Source: Owenia fusiformis (taxonomy: Eukaryota > Annelida > Polychaeta > Sabellida > Oweniidae). From it: a stretch of DNA of 60,000 nt. The stretch spans positions 8,189,098 through 8,249,097 of the forward strand of contig CAIIXF020000001.1 of assembly GCA_903813345.2 (NCBI GenBank), read 5' to 3'. Position 1 is the stretch's first letter. Each line of letters starts with the position of its first letter. Position numbers and translations under genes: made by a program. Positions 10,201 to 21,665 of the stretch are shown one piece after another. Under the pieces are notes generated by a model that saw only the letters and a program-made list of their open reading frames with translations, was not told where the DNA came from and searched no databases.

Positions 10201-13200
10201 TAACAATCAATTTTAAACTGTAAACTATGAAAGTTGTCACATAGTACAAGTTGGTGTAATGATTCAGTTCATGTACCTGAAGAATGACTGTTATGATGAA
10301 GAGGTTGTCCAAAAGTTTGACAGGAACGGTCCATGTGCAACAGGACCTGCATCTTCTACATAGTTGAGATCTCCCCTCACTAGTAGACTGTCGTCGATTG
10401 GCAACTTGGACCTGCACATCATATTATGCATTTGTTTTATACTTTGACATGAATAACACATGTAAGCAACTTATACACTGCATGTATCTGTTTATAATTA
10501 TAAACAATGTATTGAGATATTGTCTATTATATGATGAACAATAAATTAAAGGATTTAAGCCCAGTGCTCAATGAACTGTCAGTGATTTTAAGCATGAGGG
10601 TCTTGTATGAGACTTTGAATGACACGGTCTCCGATACTACCCATCGTAAATCGTTCCGGACTTGTTTTTCATAACCATTTGGACTCATTTCGGTAGGAGA
10701 ATGAGATGAGACATTCACCAGAATGGCTCAAAAATGTAATATAATTCAATCGTTTAGAAAAATACATACGCTAACTTCTACTTAAAACCTTCTTTTTCAT
10801 ACCCACATATCTAATTTGGCGATCGTGCCATCATAGTTCATATTTATCGGCATTAAATAACAGAAATGCCAGAAATATGCTCTAAATCTGCATTATTGTC
10901 ATTTAACTATGTTTAAACAAAAAAGTCATTTATAACGTGGAACAATATTCTCTACATTAAAGATCGTGTTAATATTTTAACTATCTGTACCTTCAAATTT
11001 CCATAAATGACCGTAATGTAAAAAGTGGAGTTAACGACGGCGAATGGTCCTTATTCTGACACGGACTTGTCTTATAATCACTAGGTGAACGACTGCGAAT
11101 TGTGCACAACGTGATAAAAAATAACGATTAGGAATTGTCTTGTAATGGTATTTATACGTTCCATTGTTTGATGAATTGTCTATGCTTCTGGAATAATTGG
11201 ATTTAGTATGATTATGTTTTAGAGGAGTTTTTGTACGAAATATTCACAGATTTTGTAATTTCAGTTCCCAGAAACAAGTGCCACGAATGTACTTTTAAAA
11301 GTGCAGATAAAAATATATTCTTTGAACACTTCAAGAGGGACCATCCCTCCGATTTATTCAGGCTTGACGTCCCTTTTCGCGATAAAGGCACATGGCGTTA
11401 CAAAACACTGGATTATGGATTCCGGATGTGTGATAAATTAGGCTCAAGGCTGTCATTTGATGATGGCACCTCGATATAGGAGGAAGAATACGTTGAACCC
11501 AGTCCTCTTCAGAAGCGCATGCGATTCAAGGCCATGTGTCAAATAAAAAAGATGATGGAATCCATGTATATGCGGGCATAGATCGTATTTCGGCGATCGA
11601 TGGTGTTTCTATATATTCTTTTCAAAATACATTTGGGGCTAATATTATTATTGTAAGTTTACAGCAAATCCTGTCTTAGGCGACACATCTCTCGTATTAA
11701 AAAGAGTCAAAACCCAGGCCATTTAAAAGAGGCGACGCTGAGCTTTTTGAACGTATTTAGTGCATTGGAAGTTAAGGGGAAAGTCTAAAGAAGAATCCGA
11801 GGCAAAAACCTGCATGCAGTGAGGCAAATTATGAAATTATAACAAATAATAATGAATCAAATTGTTAATAATCTAGGGGCAAACCAGTAGATTTTTAACA
11901 GTAAATAACGATTAAAACTAATTATTTCTTCTCAACTTTCACTAAACTTCTTGCTTAGCATTAATATAAGCATGGAAGTCAGTTTGAAGCCAATAAGATG
12001 GTTTTAAAGTCTTATTCGAGGCAAACTTATGCTCACATTTTTTCATAGACAAATTGAAAATAGCGACGAGTGAAGTCTTTAAAAAAGCGAAGAGGCAAAA
12101 CACAAGAACAAGTAAAAAAATCAACTTTTCTCTCTACATACATTCTTGCCCCTTGAAAGTATCAAGTAACGAACATGTATCTGTAATGATTCCCTAATTC
12201 AACCTTGACAAGTATCTCTTAATACGTTTAATTAATGATGATCATTTAGATAGTATCACTCAGACAACTTCTTCCACTATTTTGTTGGAAATCTATAAAG
12301 TTTATTGAGCTGTTCCACACTTAAAAATGGTTCATTGTGTTCTACAAGTCAGAAACGTTCCAATAACACAAGTCAGAAACGTTCCAATAACAAGTCAACA
12401 TCATTAACTGGAATATTTAGGTCACGTCCAAATGGTTAAATCTAAAAAATATTCTTTCGACAATTGCTACTCATTTAAACCATTTTAAATCATGATTTTC
12501 CTTCACAATATGGCTACTTTCATTATAAATCGGTGTATTCATTGGATACAAGGCAGGCTGGTGATTATCAGGCAAAATAGGTGAAAACACTTGCAGAATC
12601 GCTCACATCCCGAAATAACAAGACTATAGCAAACGGTTCGTACAAAAAGGCGTTTGCGTGTGCCTGAAGATAGGGTATATAGTATGGTAAGTTATCTAAT
12701 TGTGTTATAATTTATATAAAGTCAAGTGAAAGCAAGTTCATGACCAGATTTACAAACCTACCTCTACTTTTTTCCATAAATCAAGTCCAAATGGTTATGA
12801 AAAACAAGTCCGGAACGATTTACGTTGGGTAGTATCGGAGACCGTGAATGAGGGTAGTAGCACAAATTCAAAGGCTAGCATACAAGACACAACTGCATTT
12901 AATCACCCGCAATTCTATTCATATGTAGCAAACGATTTTGTACGTCATCATTTAAAGAATGAAATTCAACCAGTAATTGCCTTCTTGGCTGTTCATTATG
13001 ATTGCAGGATGTGTTCTGATTGGCTGGAAGGTGACAAACACTATTTGATAAATATTTAATACCTATATAATACCTCTTCTTGATAGGGCTTGAGATGTTG
13101 TCTGTTAATATAATGGCAAACAATATATTGAAGCAGACACTATTTGTATAAAGTAAATATGACAATACCTCAGCTAGATAGGTCTTGAGAAGGTCAGTGC

Positions 13201-16200
13201 TGTCCTCGAGATTGCGAATAAGATACTGTACTTGTTGAGGAGATAATTTGTAACCCATATCTTCATTGTTTACACTGAAATAATAAACAAAGGCATTATA
13301 TTAATAAACATTTTATTAATCATAGTAATTATTTAATTATTTCTCTTCATCATATTAGTAATGAGTAAACATTGTAACAAAATTTACTAACAAGTGACTA
13401 TTCTTAGGTACATGTAGCTGCTTGAGATTTAGACATTAAGAATCTAAATATGAGAGGTTCAAGGTCAAATATTAGTTTCATAATTAAAGTTTAGATTTAT
13501 AGGTCAAAAGTATGAAAGGCCATATGTCGAGGTATGGGTTTTGTAAATTAAGATTCTGATGCATTTTGAGTGATTTAAACATTTTGCTATACATCATCAA
13601 AGCGTTGAAATATATATAATTTGCAAACGTTTGACATCCTCTTTTTCTCTTGAAAAAAATTTAAGCAATCATTTTATAAAATATACCAACATATTTTAAG
13701 GTAGGCCTACCATATGTTTTTTACATGTATATAAACATGTATACAAACCATGCGTAGCTTATATTTGGTCCAGTATAATATGCCATCTTCTAAAACTCTA
13801 TTCCCAGAGCCATCTAATCTACATTGCCTTTAAAAATGAATTTATTACTTTTCAAATAAATTCAAGAAGAATATAACATGCAAACTATAGAAAGTTATAC
13901 CTTCAGTTTATTGAAGAACAGTTTTCTATTGTTTGTCCGATGATAAAGTTTGTCTCCAAAAGTCAAAACATAGATAAGAATGATAATAGCAAATATATAA
14001 TGACACAGTTATCAAATGACCTACTGTGAAGGACCTACTATGTTAATATGCATTTGAGGGATTTATAATTTTGTTCCATATAGATTTAAAATCAGAGACA
14101 TTATTTCAGAGGTTAAAAATCAGTTTTCCAATAAACACATAGTGCCAAAAATTGGTTTCATTGTGGGCCATAATTTATAGAACAAGTTGATATAGAATTA
14201 AAAGGGTAAAACTCTATCTCAAGCTTGTGAGAGCTACATTGTATTCCGAGGGATAGTAGAGACTGTAGATCCCAAAATGAGTAAAACATGTTAAAATGAA
14301 AGGTTTTAAAAAGCATCTTTATAGCTCAAACCTATAATGTATTGTCTTTAATAAAGCAACCTCTTTTGTGACCAAAAAGTAATAAATACCGCTACACTGT
14401 TTTGTTTGGATAAAATCTAAAGGATTACAAGGGCCACACCTTTAAAATTTATTGCCAAGGCTATGAACTAAAGTTAACATTTGGAAGACCAGACCCCATT
14501 ATCTGAAACCAATACACAGTTGATATTAACAGTTGCCCAATACATAGTAAGAGAAGTTTCTGATGACATTACAACAAGATGAGGTAGTAATTAATACCTT
14601 TTCCACCTGCTTGGTTTGGCAATACCAAATATGCATGCACTGTTCACTATAGTATTCACGGAAAATAGGTACCTTTAGAATGTTGCCCTTTGTTTGACTA
14701 ATTAACTTGTTACATGAAGAAACAATATAGAAGAACCCTATCCATGTTGAGCAGTGGGAAAGTCCACGCTTCTATGGCTTCTATCACAGGACATACATGT
14801 AGTCAACACTATCTATCCCTCACCAGGTATAGAACATTCTTCTATGTATAATAGGATAGATGGTGCTGAGTAAAGTGCTGATTGTGGTCATGGATTTACT
14901 GAAATGGTCTGGAAACTCTTGTCTGGCCATATTGTACCATATTTTGTCAGACCGAGATATCGTAAAGTACAAAATGTATGTCGATGGATATGCACAAATA
15001 GTATCATTTGAAAGCTTATCATGACTATTGTAATGTGCATAAGGTACATTACATGGAATGCATGTATATTTCCCACAATATGGTGTGTACAGTTGGGGAC
15101 AAAAATAAATGACAGGTCGATTTTCGATCACCATTTCCTAATTATGGTCGTCTGAAAGCCCATAATTTCCAATATTGTCTAGATACATATCCCTTAAAAT
15201 TTGTATATTTCACATTTTGTATAATCTCATCCACTGATGTATGGCCTCTTGAAAATTCTCTTATTTTTAACATGGGAAATTCTCACTTCAGCAAATCCAC
15301 CTGTCATTTATTTATGTCCCGAACTGTATTGAGTATTGAACTACAAAAAGTGAATTTCATCAAAATTTTCAAAATACTGTAGTAGTCAAGTCTAATAATA
15401 TTTTCCGTTTTGTGTACTTTCTCAGTTAATTATACAAAGGATATGCGTTACCTTAACATCTTTTTAGACAAGGCATTAACATGACAAAATGTCACCACCT
15501 AGTTGCTCACAATATTATGAGTTCAAACTTAAGTCAGATTTGAATTTCTGAGAACTTGTAAAGTCAAATTTGAACTTCTGAAAAGATGTAGATGATTTTG
15601 AAAAAAAATTTGGTCAATTTGAAGCAAGTTGAAAACAGACCTTTTTGACCTTTTTTGACCTTGAGAAGGTCATTAAAGGTCAAATGTCAAATCTAAAGTC
15701 AGATTTGAATTTCTGAGAACATGTAGATGATTTTGAAAAAAAAAAATTAGTCAATTTGAAGCAAGTTGAAAAAAGACCTTTTTGACCTTGAGAAGGTCAT
15801 TGAAGGTCAAATGTCAAATCTAAAGTCAAATCTAAAGTCATATTTGAATTTCTGAGAACACGTAGATGATTTTGAAAAAATTTTTAGTCAATTTGAAGCA
15901 AGATGAAAAAATACCTTTTTGACCTTTTTGGACATTGAGAAGGTCATTGGAGGTCAAATGTCAAATCTAAAGTCAGATTTGAATTTCTGAGAACATGTAG
16001 ATGATTTTGAAAAAATTTTTAGTCAATTTGAAGCAAGTTGAAAAAAGACGTTTTTGACCTTTTTTGACTTTGAGAAGGTCATTGAAGGTCAAATGTCAAA
16101 TCTTAAGTCAAATCTAAAGTCAGATTTGAATTTCTGAGAACACGTAGATGATTTTGAAAAATTTTTTTAGTCAATTTGAAGCAAGTTGAAAACAGACCTT

Positions 16201-17413
16201 TTTGACCTTTTTTGACCTTGAGAAGGTCATTGAAGGTCAAATGTCAAATCTAAAGTCAGATTTGAATTTCTGAGAACATGTAGATGATTTTGAAAAAAAA
16301 ATTAGTCAATTTGAAGCAAGTTGAAAAAAGACCTTATTGACCTTTTTTGACCTTGAGAAGGTCATTGAAGGTCAAATGTCAAATCTAAAGTCATATTTGA
16401 ATTTCTGAGAACATGTAGATGATTTTGAAAAAAAAATTTAGTCAATTTGAAGCAAGTTGAAAAAAGACCTTTTTGACCTTTTTTGACTTTGAGAAGGTCA
16501 TTGAAGGTCAAATGTCAAATCTTAAGTCAAATCTAAAGTCAGATTTGAATTTCTGAGAACACGTAGATGATTTTGAAAAAAATTTTAAGTCAATTTGAAG
16601 CAAGTTGAAAACAGACCTTTTTGACCTTTTTTGACCTTGAGAAGGTCATAGAAGGTCAAATGTCAAATCTTAAGTCAGATTTGAATTTCTGAGAACACGT
16701 AGATGATTTTGAAAAAAAAAATTAGTCAATTTGAAGCAAGTTGAAAACAGACCTTTTTGACCTTTTTGAACTTGAGAAGGTCATTGAAGGTCAAATGTCA
16801 AATCTTAAGTCAGATTTGAAGGTCAAATGTCAAATCTAAAGTCAGATTTGAATTTCTGAGAACATGTAGATGATTTTGAAAAAAAATTTAGTCAATGTGA
16901 AAAAAAACCTTTTTGACCTTGAGAAGGTCATTGAAGGTCAAATGTCAAATCTAAAGTCAGATTTGAACTTCTGAGAACATGTAGATGATTTAGAAAAAAA
17001 TTGAAGTCAGTCTAAACAGTATTTGTTAAGTTATAGGAAGTTGTAAGAAATTGTTACAGACGCCAACCGCCGGACGCCAACCGCCGTCGCAAAAAAACGG
17101 AGACCATAACAATATGTCACCACTTTTGGTGGTGACATAAAAATGACAGGTGTCTGTAAATAATTGACATGTTAATTTTTAATTTTGGTAAGATGGCCAC
17201 TTTGACATTTGACTCTTCAGAAATTCAGTCTACTAAGTAGATCTACTCTTGTCTACAAAAACATGTACACTCTTTGACATACAGATATTTTCATAAGTAA
17301 TTTACTGAACACACTCACCTATAAAATATTGAATTGCCCGTCCGAATACCACCAAGAAGATCACTTTCTTCCTCTGTGTAGTCCCACGCCAATTCATTTC
17401 CTCCATCTGCCAT
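4217..17413 (-). CDS. Orphan pore-loop (K+-channel-like) membrane protein, 10 exons, 293 aa
   Basis: Exons on the minus strand, in order: 17319-17413, 13169-13274, 10277-10411, 9280-9363, 8785-8845, 8142-8173, 7508-7616, 6593-6648, 6115-6250 and 4217-4284. All introns are GT..AG, all phases agree, and the total is 882 bp. The start follows from the first ATG (MADGGNELAWDY). The N-terminal cytosolic-looking part (residues 1-95) carries a Cys cluster (CRRCRSCC, about 85-92). Hydrophobic helices lie at about 98-123, 141-160 and 218-242. Between helices 2 and 3, residues 200-214 read SVSTATLCGSCNITP, which matches a K+-channel pore helix and filter (KcsA SVETATTVGYGDLYP) except in the signature itself. 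The C-tail is basic and Ser-rich. The layout TM-TM-P-TM resembles the Ion_trans_2 type. Gene structure is seen directly; membership of the channel superfamily is inferred, and conduction is unproven. I recognise no named orthologue. Confidence 0.8.
4541..5390. repeat. 30/32-bp minisatellite, about 27 copies, in the last intron
   Basis: The unit is AGGTTGCAGGTAGCATTGAT plus CCATGATGTC and an optional AT or AC. Units of 30 and 32 bp alternate, and variants (GCAAGTAGCATTAAT, GCAGGCAGCATTAAT, GCAGATAGCATTGAT) recur in the same order, which points to a higher-order repeat of several units. It has no unique spacers. Confidence 0.95.
5569..5735. mobile_element. Tc1/mariner-type MITE, 167 bp
   Basis: Perfect TIRs CAGGGTGTCAAATAAATATG are flanked by TA on both sides (5567-5568 and 5736-5737). 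It is non-coding and lies in the last intron of the pore-loop gene. Confidence 0.85.
5914..5942. repeat. Short palindrome CCATGGGCT..AGCCCATGG
   Basis: One of five scattered copies of a CCATGGGCTTTCAA/TTGAAAGCCCATGG sequence. The others are near 8933, 51785-51816, 52519 and 58738-58772. Some copies are full hairpins and some single arms. Confidence 0.6.
7110..7448. mobile_element. piggyBac-type MITE (TTAA target), 339 bp
   Basis: The ends read TTAACTCATTGCT and its exact reverse complement, with TTAA as target duplication (7110-7113 and 7445-7448). The 86-codon open frame inside it has no recognisable similarity and spans most of the element. It sits in the intron between exons 7508-7616 and 6593-6648. 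Confidence 0.75.
7785..8075. repeat. Short degenerate direct repeats
   Basis: Three copies of a 45-50-bp sequence (CAAAATAGCTCA..GTAGCCTA..AGTTGCAGTATAC) occur at about 7786, 7996 and 8042. Intronic, with no coding signal. Confidence 0.5.
8628..10130. repeat. Dispersed GTGTTCCACTTA repeat fragments
   Basis: Fragments with GTGTTCCACT or its reverse complement occur at about 8628-8700, 9057-9190 and 9985-10130, and again at 51670-51840. They look like decayed copies of one family scattered in introns of two genes. Confidence 0.45.
11263..11580 (+). pseudogene. C2H2 zinc-finger reading frame with an internal stop, inside the 2.2-kb transposon
   Basis: After an acceptor-like site (TAATTTCAG ending at 11262) the frame reads a Cx2C-x12-Hx4H finger (NKCHECTFKSADKN..EHFKRDH), then about 45 more protein-like residues. 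It hits TAG at 11477-11479. The same frame then continues for 33 codons (EEEYVEPSPLQKRMRFK..) to a second stop. One in-frame stop in an otherwise open frame suggests a decayed gene carried by the transposon. The family is not recognised. Confidence 0.55.
12335..12405. repeat. Tandem duplication, 23-24-bp unit
   Basis: Two adjacent copies of ACAAGTCAGAAACGTTCCAA followed by TAACA lie inside the 2.2-kb transposon. Confidence 0.6.
13275..15087. other. Intron 1 sequence, nothing recognised
   Basis: AT-rich intronic sequence of the pore-loop gene with no exon, RNA gene or clear repeat. The 104-codon minus-strand frame at 14820-15134 ends inside a MITE and is not protein-like. Confidence 0.5.
15090..15326. 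mobile_element. Tc1/mariner-type MITE, 237 bp, copy 1
   Basis: TIRs CAGTTGGGGACAAAAATAAA/TGACAG are flanked by TA (15088-15089 and 15327-15328). A second copy of the same length lies at 42577-42813 and differs by only a few bases. Confidence 0.85.
15489..17138. mobile_element. Minisatellite-bearing inverted-repeat element, about 1.65 kb
   Basis: About 11 tandem copies of a 132-150-bp unit (AGGTCAAATGTCAAATCTAA, GAATTTCTGAGAACATGTAG, TTGAAGCAAGTTGAAAA, TTTTGACCTTGAGAAGGTCA) lie between ATGTCACCACC (15489-15499) and its inverse at 17128-17138. Before the right end is a GC-rich ACGCCAACCGCCG duplicate and a hairpin, ATGTCACCACTTTTGGTGGT. It lies in intron 1 of the pore-loop gene. Confidence 0.8.
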
Positions 17414-18304
17414 TTTTCAAAAATAAATATCACGTGATTTGTACAGCATGGTAAGTCACATGATCATAACAGCACCGCACGAAATACTATTGGAACTTTC
17501 ATGCCAAAGAGACTTTAGATGTGTCGATTACCGGGACTGATAATATATTTGATTTTAACTACTATTCTAGTATAATGTTATTAAAACTTATTCAGAGACA
17601 TATATTTTGTTTAGGATGATCATCCTAGATTTGTATAGTTTTCAATTGATCAAAAGTTGAATAAATTAAATCTTGCCATAGCTAGGATCTAAAAGTTGAA
17701 CCAAAGGACCAGGTAGAAAGGCAAGGATTGCAAGTGATTCTTGACAGTCATATTTTTCACCATGAGTACTCTCTGTCTATAAATCCATGTTTTCCTTCAA
17801 GTGAAGTCCCTGTGATAACAAAAATATTAATCCAACTCTCTCGAAAATCATGGATTAGGACCCTTGTCACTTTTAAAAAATGTTAGGCTTATATTTTATA
17901 AAAAGAGGATCTTGTTTTTTTCAATTTAAATATATAGTCAAACATTTATTCTACTCTGTATTAGCAACTTCTTAAAGGGGATGTGTATTGAAATGTGATA
18001 AAGTTAAAAATCACATATCCCAGGTTATTTTCACATAGGGAAACCCCATGCTATCCATTGTTTTCAGCATAATTTTGGTCATCGAATATTGATATATATC
18101 TTCAAAACTAGACTTTCAGTACCATTCTACTTTTGAAGAAGTTTTAGACCCCTCATGGAATAATCTTTCTATGCAGTAAAAATCAGGAAATGAAGATCCT
18201 CCTTTTTGTAAAAAAAAATGTTGACATGGGGTCCCTATTCATAATTTTTCGAATCATTTGATTGATATTTTTGAGAACATATTTTGTTAATGTAAAAAGC
18301 GAAA
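17414..18304. other. Upstream region of the pore-loop gene; no gene
   Basis: This should contain the promoter. I see no clear TATA box or other motif I can place with confidence. Confidence 0.4.
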
Positions 18305-18307
18305 TAA

Positions 18308-18750
18308 GGCCGTAAGTAGTGGATTCTTTGTTTTGCGTCCCCTTGCTTGCACGATTTTGAGTAAATCAGAGAAAACAAACACATCCAAATAGCAATCACA
18401 AGGGTCTGAAAGTACCATAGCATTTCATTCAATCAGAATCAGACGAAATGGCAGATAATTTGATGTGTGTTAAAACTGACAGTGTCATTGATTACTTTGG
18501 CATTACATTGTGTATTTTCTTATTTTTACCCTTGAATAATAGCTATGTTTAAATGTATTGTATAAATGTATAGATATGTGTTTGTAATTACTGCAAATTG
18601 GTATGTCATTCCTTTTTATGACCATAAAATGTATACATTTCTCAGCTAACAAGTTTGTGTTTTTTCTTGAGTTTGTGTTTGTTTTCCTTGTACCCTTGCA
18701 TGATTTGGATTTTGCCAGGACGCAAAACAAAGAATCTACTTCTTATGGCC
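18308..18750. mobile_element. PIF/Harbinger-type MITE, copy 1 (443 bp)
   Basis: TIRs GGCCGTAAGTAGTGGATTCT and GGCCATAAGAAGTAGATTCT (reverse complement at the right end) are followed by TTGTTTTGCGTCC. The target duplication is TAA (18305-18307 and 18751-18753), as expected for the TWA preference of this superfamily. Copy 2 is at 44076-44515. Confidence 0.85.
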
Positions 18751-18764
18751 TAACCATATAATTT

Positions 18765-19545
18765 GCATAAATTATAATTTATCTGAAAGGGCATTTAACA
18801 TGCTTTCATTTGGTATACAAAGATTATTTAAAACGGATAAGAAATGGAAAATAAAACATGTTATTGGTGATTTGAATACTGTTAATAGCAGGTATTTTAA
18901 TCAGTGTTCGTTTCCATGGCAATGGGACCATTGTCAGAACTTCTCATTATGTGGAATATGTAGTAGAGATGCTTAGCTTTCTAAAGATACCAAGGGATCC
19001 AGTAGGGTCTGGGGTTTACTTGCATTATCAGCATTTTCCATCTCAACCCCCCATAATTTACATAAGGCTGGTTCATATTTTGTAAAATACCATAAAATAG
19101 GTCTTCTTTTGCTGTAATTTTTGTAAAATACCATAAAATAGGTCTTCTTTTGCTGTATTTTTTCCAGTTATGTACTAATTAAAAGCACGTAGGCTATATA
19201 GCCTTGACTGATTTAGATATGTTTAATATATCAAAATAAAGCCTGTCTGTCCTACATTTGTATTCTATGAAGATATTTAACTTTACTATCTTCATATAAT
19301 TCAAAGGGTGTATTTATAACCTGTATTTTAATAACTTGTTCAAAGTATTAGGAAAAATCGCCATTATGACATCAAAAAAGATATGCAAAGCTAATTTGCA
19401 TAAATTATACTTTATCTGATAGGGCATTCAATATGCTTTCATTTGGTACCAAGATAATTTAGAATAGATAAGAAATGGAAGAGTTATATAACAAAACATG
19501 TTATTGGTGATGCGATTACTGTTAATTGCAGGTATTTTATTCATC
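18765..19545. repeat. Direct duplication of about 150 bp, plus a 39-bp tandem duplication
   Basis: Segments 18765-18905 and 19388-19545 share TTTGCATAAATTATA, TATCTGA.AGGGCATT, GCTTTCATTTGGTA and AACATGTTATTGGTGAT in the same order. Between them, TTTTGTAAAATACCATAAAA followed by TAGGTCTTCTTTTGCTGTA is repeated in tandem at about 19077-19160. Confidence 0.75.
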
Positions 19546-19973
19546 GCATGCCTGGCTACGCCCATAAAATACAGATTTGCGCTTTTCAAGTAAGTCATTA
19601 CTTAGAGTGTGTCTGGTGATTAGGATCAATTGTCAATTGACACCAAGCATCATCTATGCAGTCAACTGACACCATGCAAATCCCAAAAACAATAGATGAC
19701 ATCAATGACCAAGTCTGATATCTGAAGTTCAGTCAAGATTGTCTTCAGTTACAGAATGAATTTATAAATGGATAGAAAATAACTCTAATGTTATCTCAAC
19801 AGCAAACAAAACACTAGATTTTAGATTGAAATCAATCTTCATTTATTTCCAAACATCAATAATCCCAAATCTAAATATTATTCCAGTATGTCCTGCAAAC
19901 TATGACATTTACTTTACTTTTAACAATACACTGGTGTCTAAATCTGAGCAGACCCTTCTTTCATGAAACAACC

Positions 19974-20290
19974 TTAAGGTGGTGAGCACTTAACAGGATT
20001 GAATGATCTTGAAAAGAAAAGCTCATTTAGTAAATGGCCAGTACCTATATCCATTTTATTTCAAGATTTTAACTGACATAATTCATTTTTACAAAAATTG
20101 CATACATAATGTGTGTTTTCTTATTCAGATGTGTTGAGCTATTTTTAATAGGTATGTCATAGTCATATGTACTGAATGCATATGACGATCAACAGTAATA
20201 AGTATTCTTTAGAGGTGGCAAATGGTCGACAAAACATCAGCAGTGAAAATGTGTTTTTCCTTAACTTTTTACAGTGCAGTACCACCTTAA
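19974..20290. mobile_element. TTAA-flanked MITE, 317 bp
   Basis: The ends are TTAAGGTGGTGAGCACT and the inverse of TTAAGGTGGTACTGCACTGT. TTAA at both termini is consistent with a piggyBac-type target. Confidence 0.65.
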
Positions 20291-21464
20291 TAAATTTAGT
20301 TTTTATACTATTCTACTAGCGCATTACTCTGTTATCCTTAGTCCCAGCCCATTTTAAAACACTCAAAAATTGAACAAAGTCAAGAATGCGTAGAGTTCAC
20401 TTGGAATGTGAGGTTATACATGCAAGAAGGAACACCAAAGGTTTCCAGATTAATAATAGTAATAGTATAGTACTACTATAGTACACTAACGCATATAAAT
20501 AATAAATATTTGGCAAATCAAGACTGTGTAAGATATAAAAATATGAAATGTTTCTATACATTTGTCTAGGACTAATAACCCAGTGTATTCCTACTACTAA
20601 CTCATACTAACAGAATATCTCTCCAAATAATAATAAATGGAGTTAATACACCCTTAACTAAATCCCGGGTACTTTCTAGATCCCATCTTACAAATGGTTT
20701 GCTTTGGGTATCATCAGCTCTACAAGGGATTTCCAATGCTAATACACATAGTCCCTCACGTATGATGCCACAAGCAAAGCATACATACATGTATGTTAGG
20801 GTCAAGATACTACCTGTGTACACTGCATACCACAAAATTTGACTTAAACTTAATATAAGGGAAAATAGCAATTGGATTGTACATTTTGAGGACAATCATC
20901 CTCGTAAATAGTTTTTAGTTCTTTATGACTTAATATTTCTATGTTGGCAATTCAAACAGATGGTGAATTTCCAATACCAGTTGATTTTGTGTAGAAAGAC
21001 CTTACATATGGGCCAGGACACCTTTAGGGTCTGCACATTCATTCTTACTCCCTACTATCATTATCAATGACATCATAAATACAATATCTAATAAATATTC
21101 CAAATTCCATGCAAGTACTTGCAGAAATATATGTAATTTTTATGAGCTGTTGAAGTTAGATTCATGACACTGCTATGGATATTGCTAGTGTTGTTTATCC
21201 CCATGGAGACGTCTTGACAATTATGCAGATGTTTAATTACTTCGATAACTGTTTCAAAATTTTTATTTTTTTCGTGTTACTTCTCTACATACCTTTCACT
21301 TAAAGGACAACTGAAATAGCTTTTCTCAACTTGCAGCTACAGAAATGCGGTTTTCTCCATTGTAAGCCCAACGTAGGGTTCTTGCGATAGCCATTATAAA
21401 ATAAATGTTAGATAACTGCTAACGGTCATAGATAACGAAATAAAACTAACTGATCAATCAAATT

Positions 21465-21665
21465 GGCCCCCACGTGATTAGTGACGTCATATACAAAATA
21501 TAGCTATGGTTTATTGGTTCCTTAGTAATCACAACGTCACGGCAACCATATGATTATTGTGTAAACAAATAACAAAACATTTTGCCATTATGACGTCATG
21601 ATTTAATGGACCAAAACCGGCCACGTGGGGGCCAGTGGGAGATCACGTGGGGGCCAATAACGTCA
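21465..21665. promoter_or_regulatory. Inverted cluster of CRE (TGACGTCA) and CACGTG motifs
   Basis: Perfect CRE palindromes lie at 21482-21489 and 21591-21598. CACGTG lies within GGCCCCCACGTGAT near 21465 and is inverted twice near 21620-21650 as CACGTGGGGGCCA. Two further AACGTCAC sites flank these. The mirror arrangement suggests a small foldback element loaded with bZIP and bHLH-like sites. No adjacent gene start is seen. Confidence 0.4.

Larger units (their letters stand above)
10623..12846. mobile_element. 2.2-kb DNA transposon with 75-bp TIRs and 5-bp TSD
   Basis: TIRs begin CACGGTCTCCGATACTACCC and continue for about 75 bp through ATCGTTCCGGACTTG to AACCATTTGGACT (10623-10692 and 12780-12846). 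Both ends are flanked by AATGA (10618-10622 and 12847-12851). CAC termini with a 5-bp duplication fit a Transib-like or related superfamily, but no transposase core is visible. A zinc-finger pseudogene lies inside. It sits in an intron of the pore-loop gene, between exons 13169-13274 and 10277-10411. Confidence 0.75.

Noticed and set aside
12899-13258. 119-codon minus-strand frame as a single-exon gene
   Set aside because: Only 13169-13274 is coding (exon 2 of the pore-loop gene); the rest is intron read through the donor.
14820-15134. 104-codon minus-strand frame
   Set aside because: Begins inside the 237-bp MITE, composition is not protein-like, and it lies within an intron.
20602-20895. 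97-codon minus-strand frame with hydrophobic start
   Set aside because: No family resemblance, no splice context and no start context; length is not exceptional for this search space.
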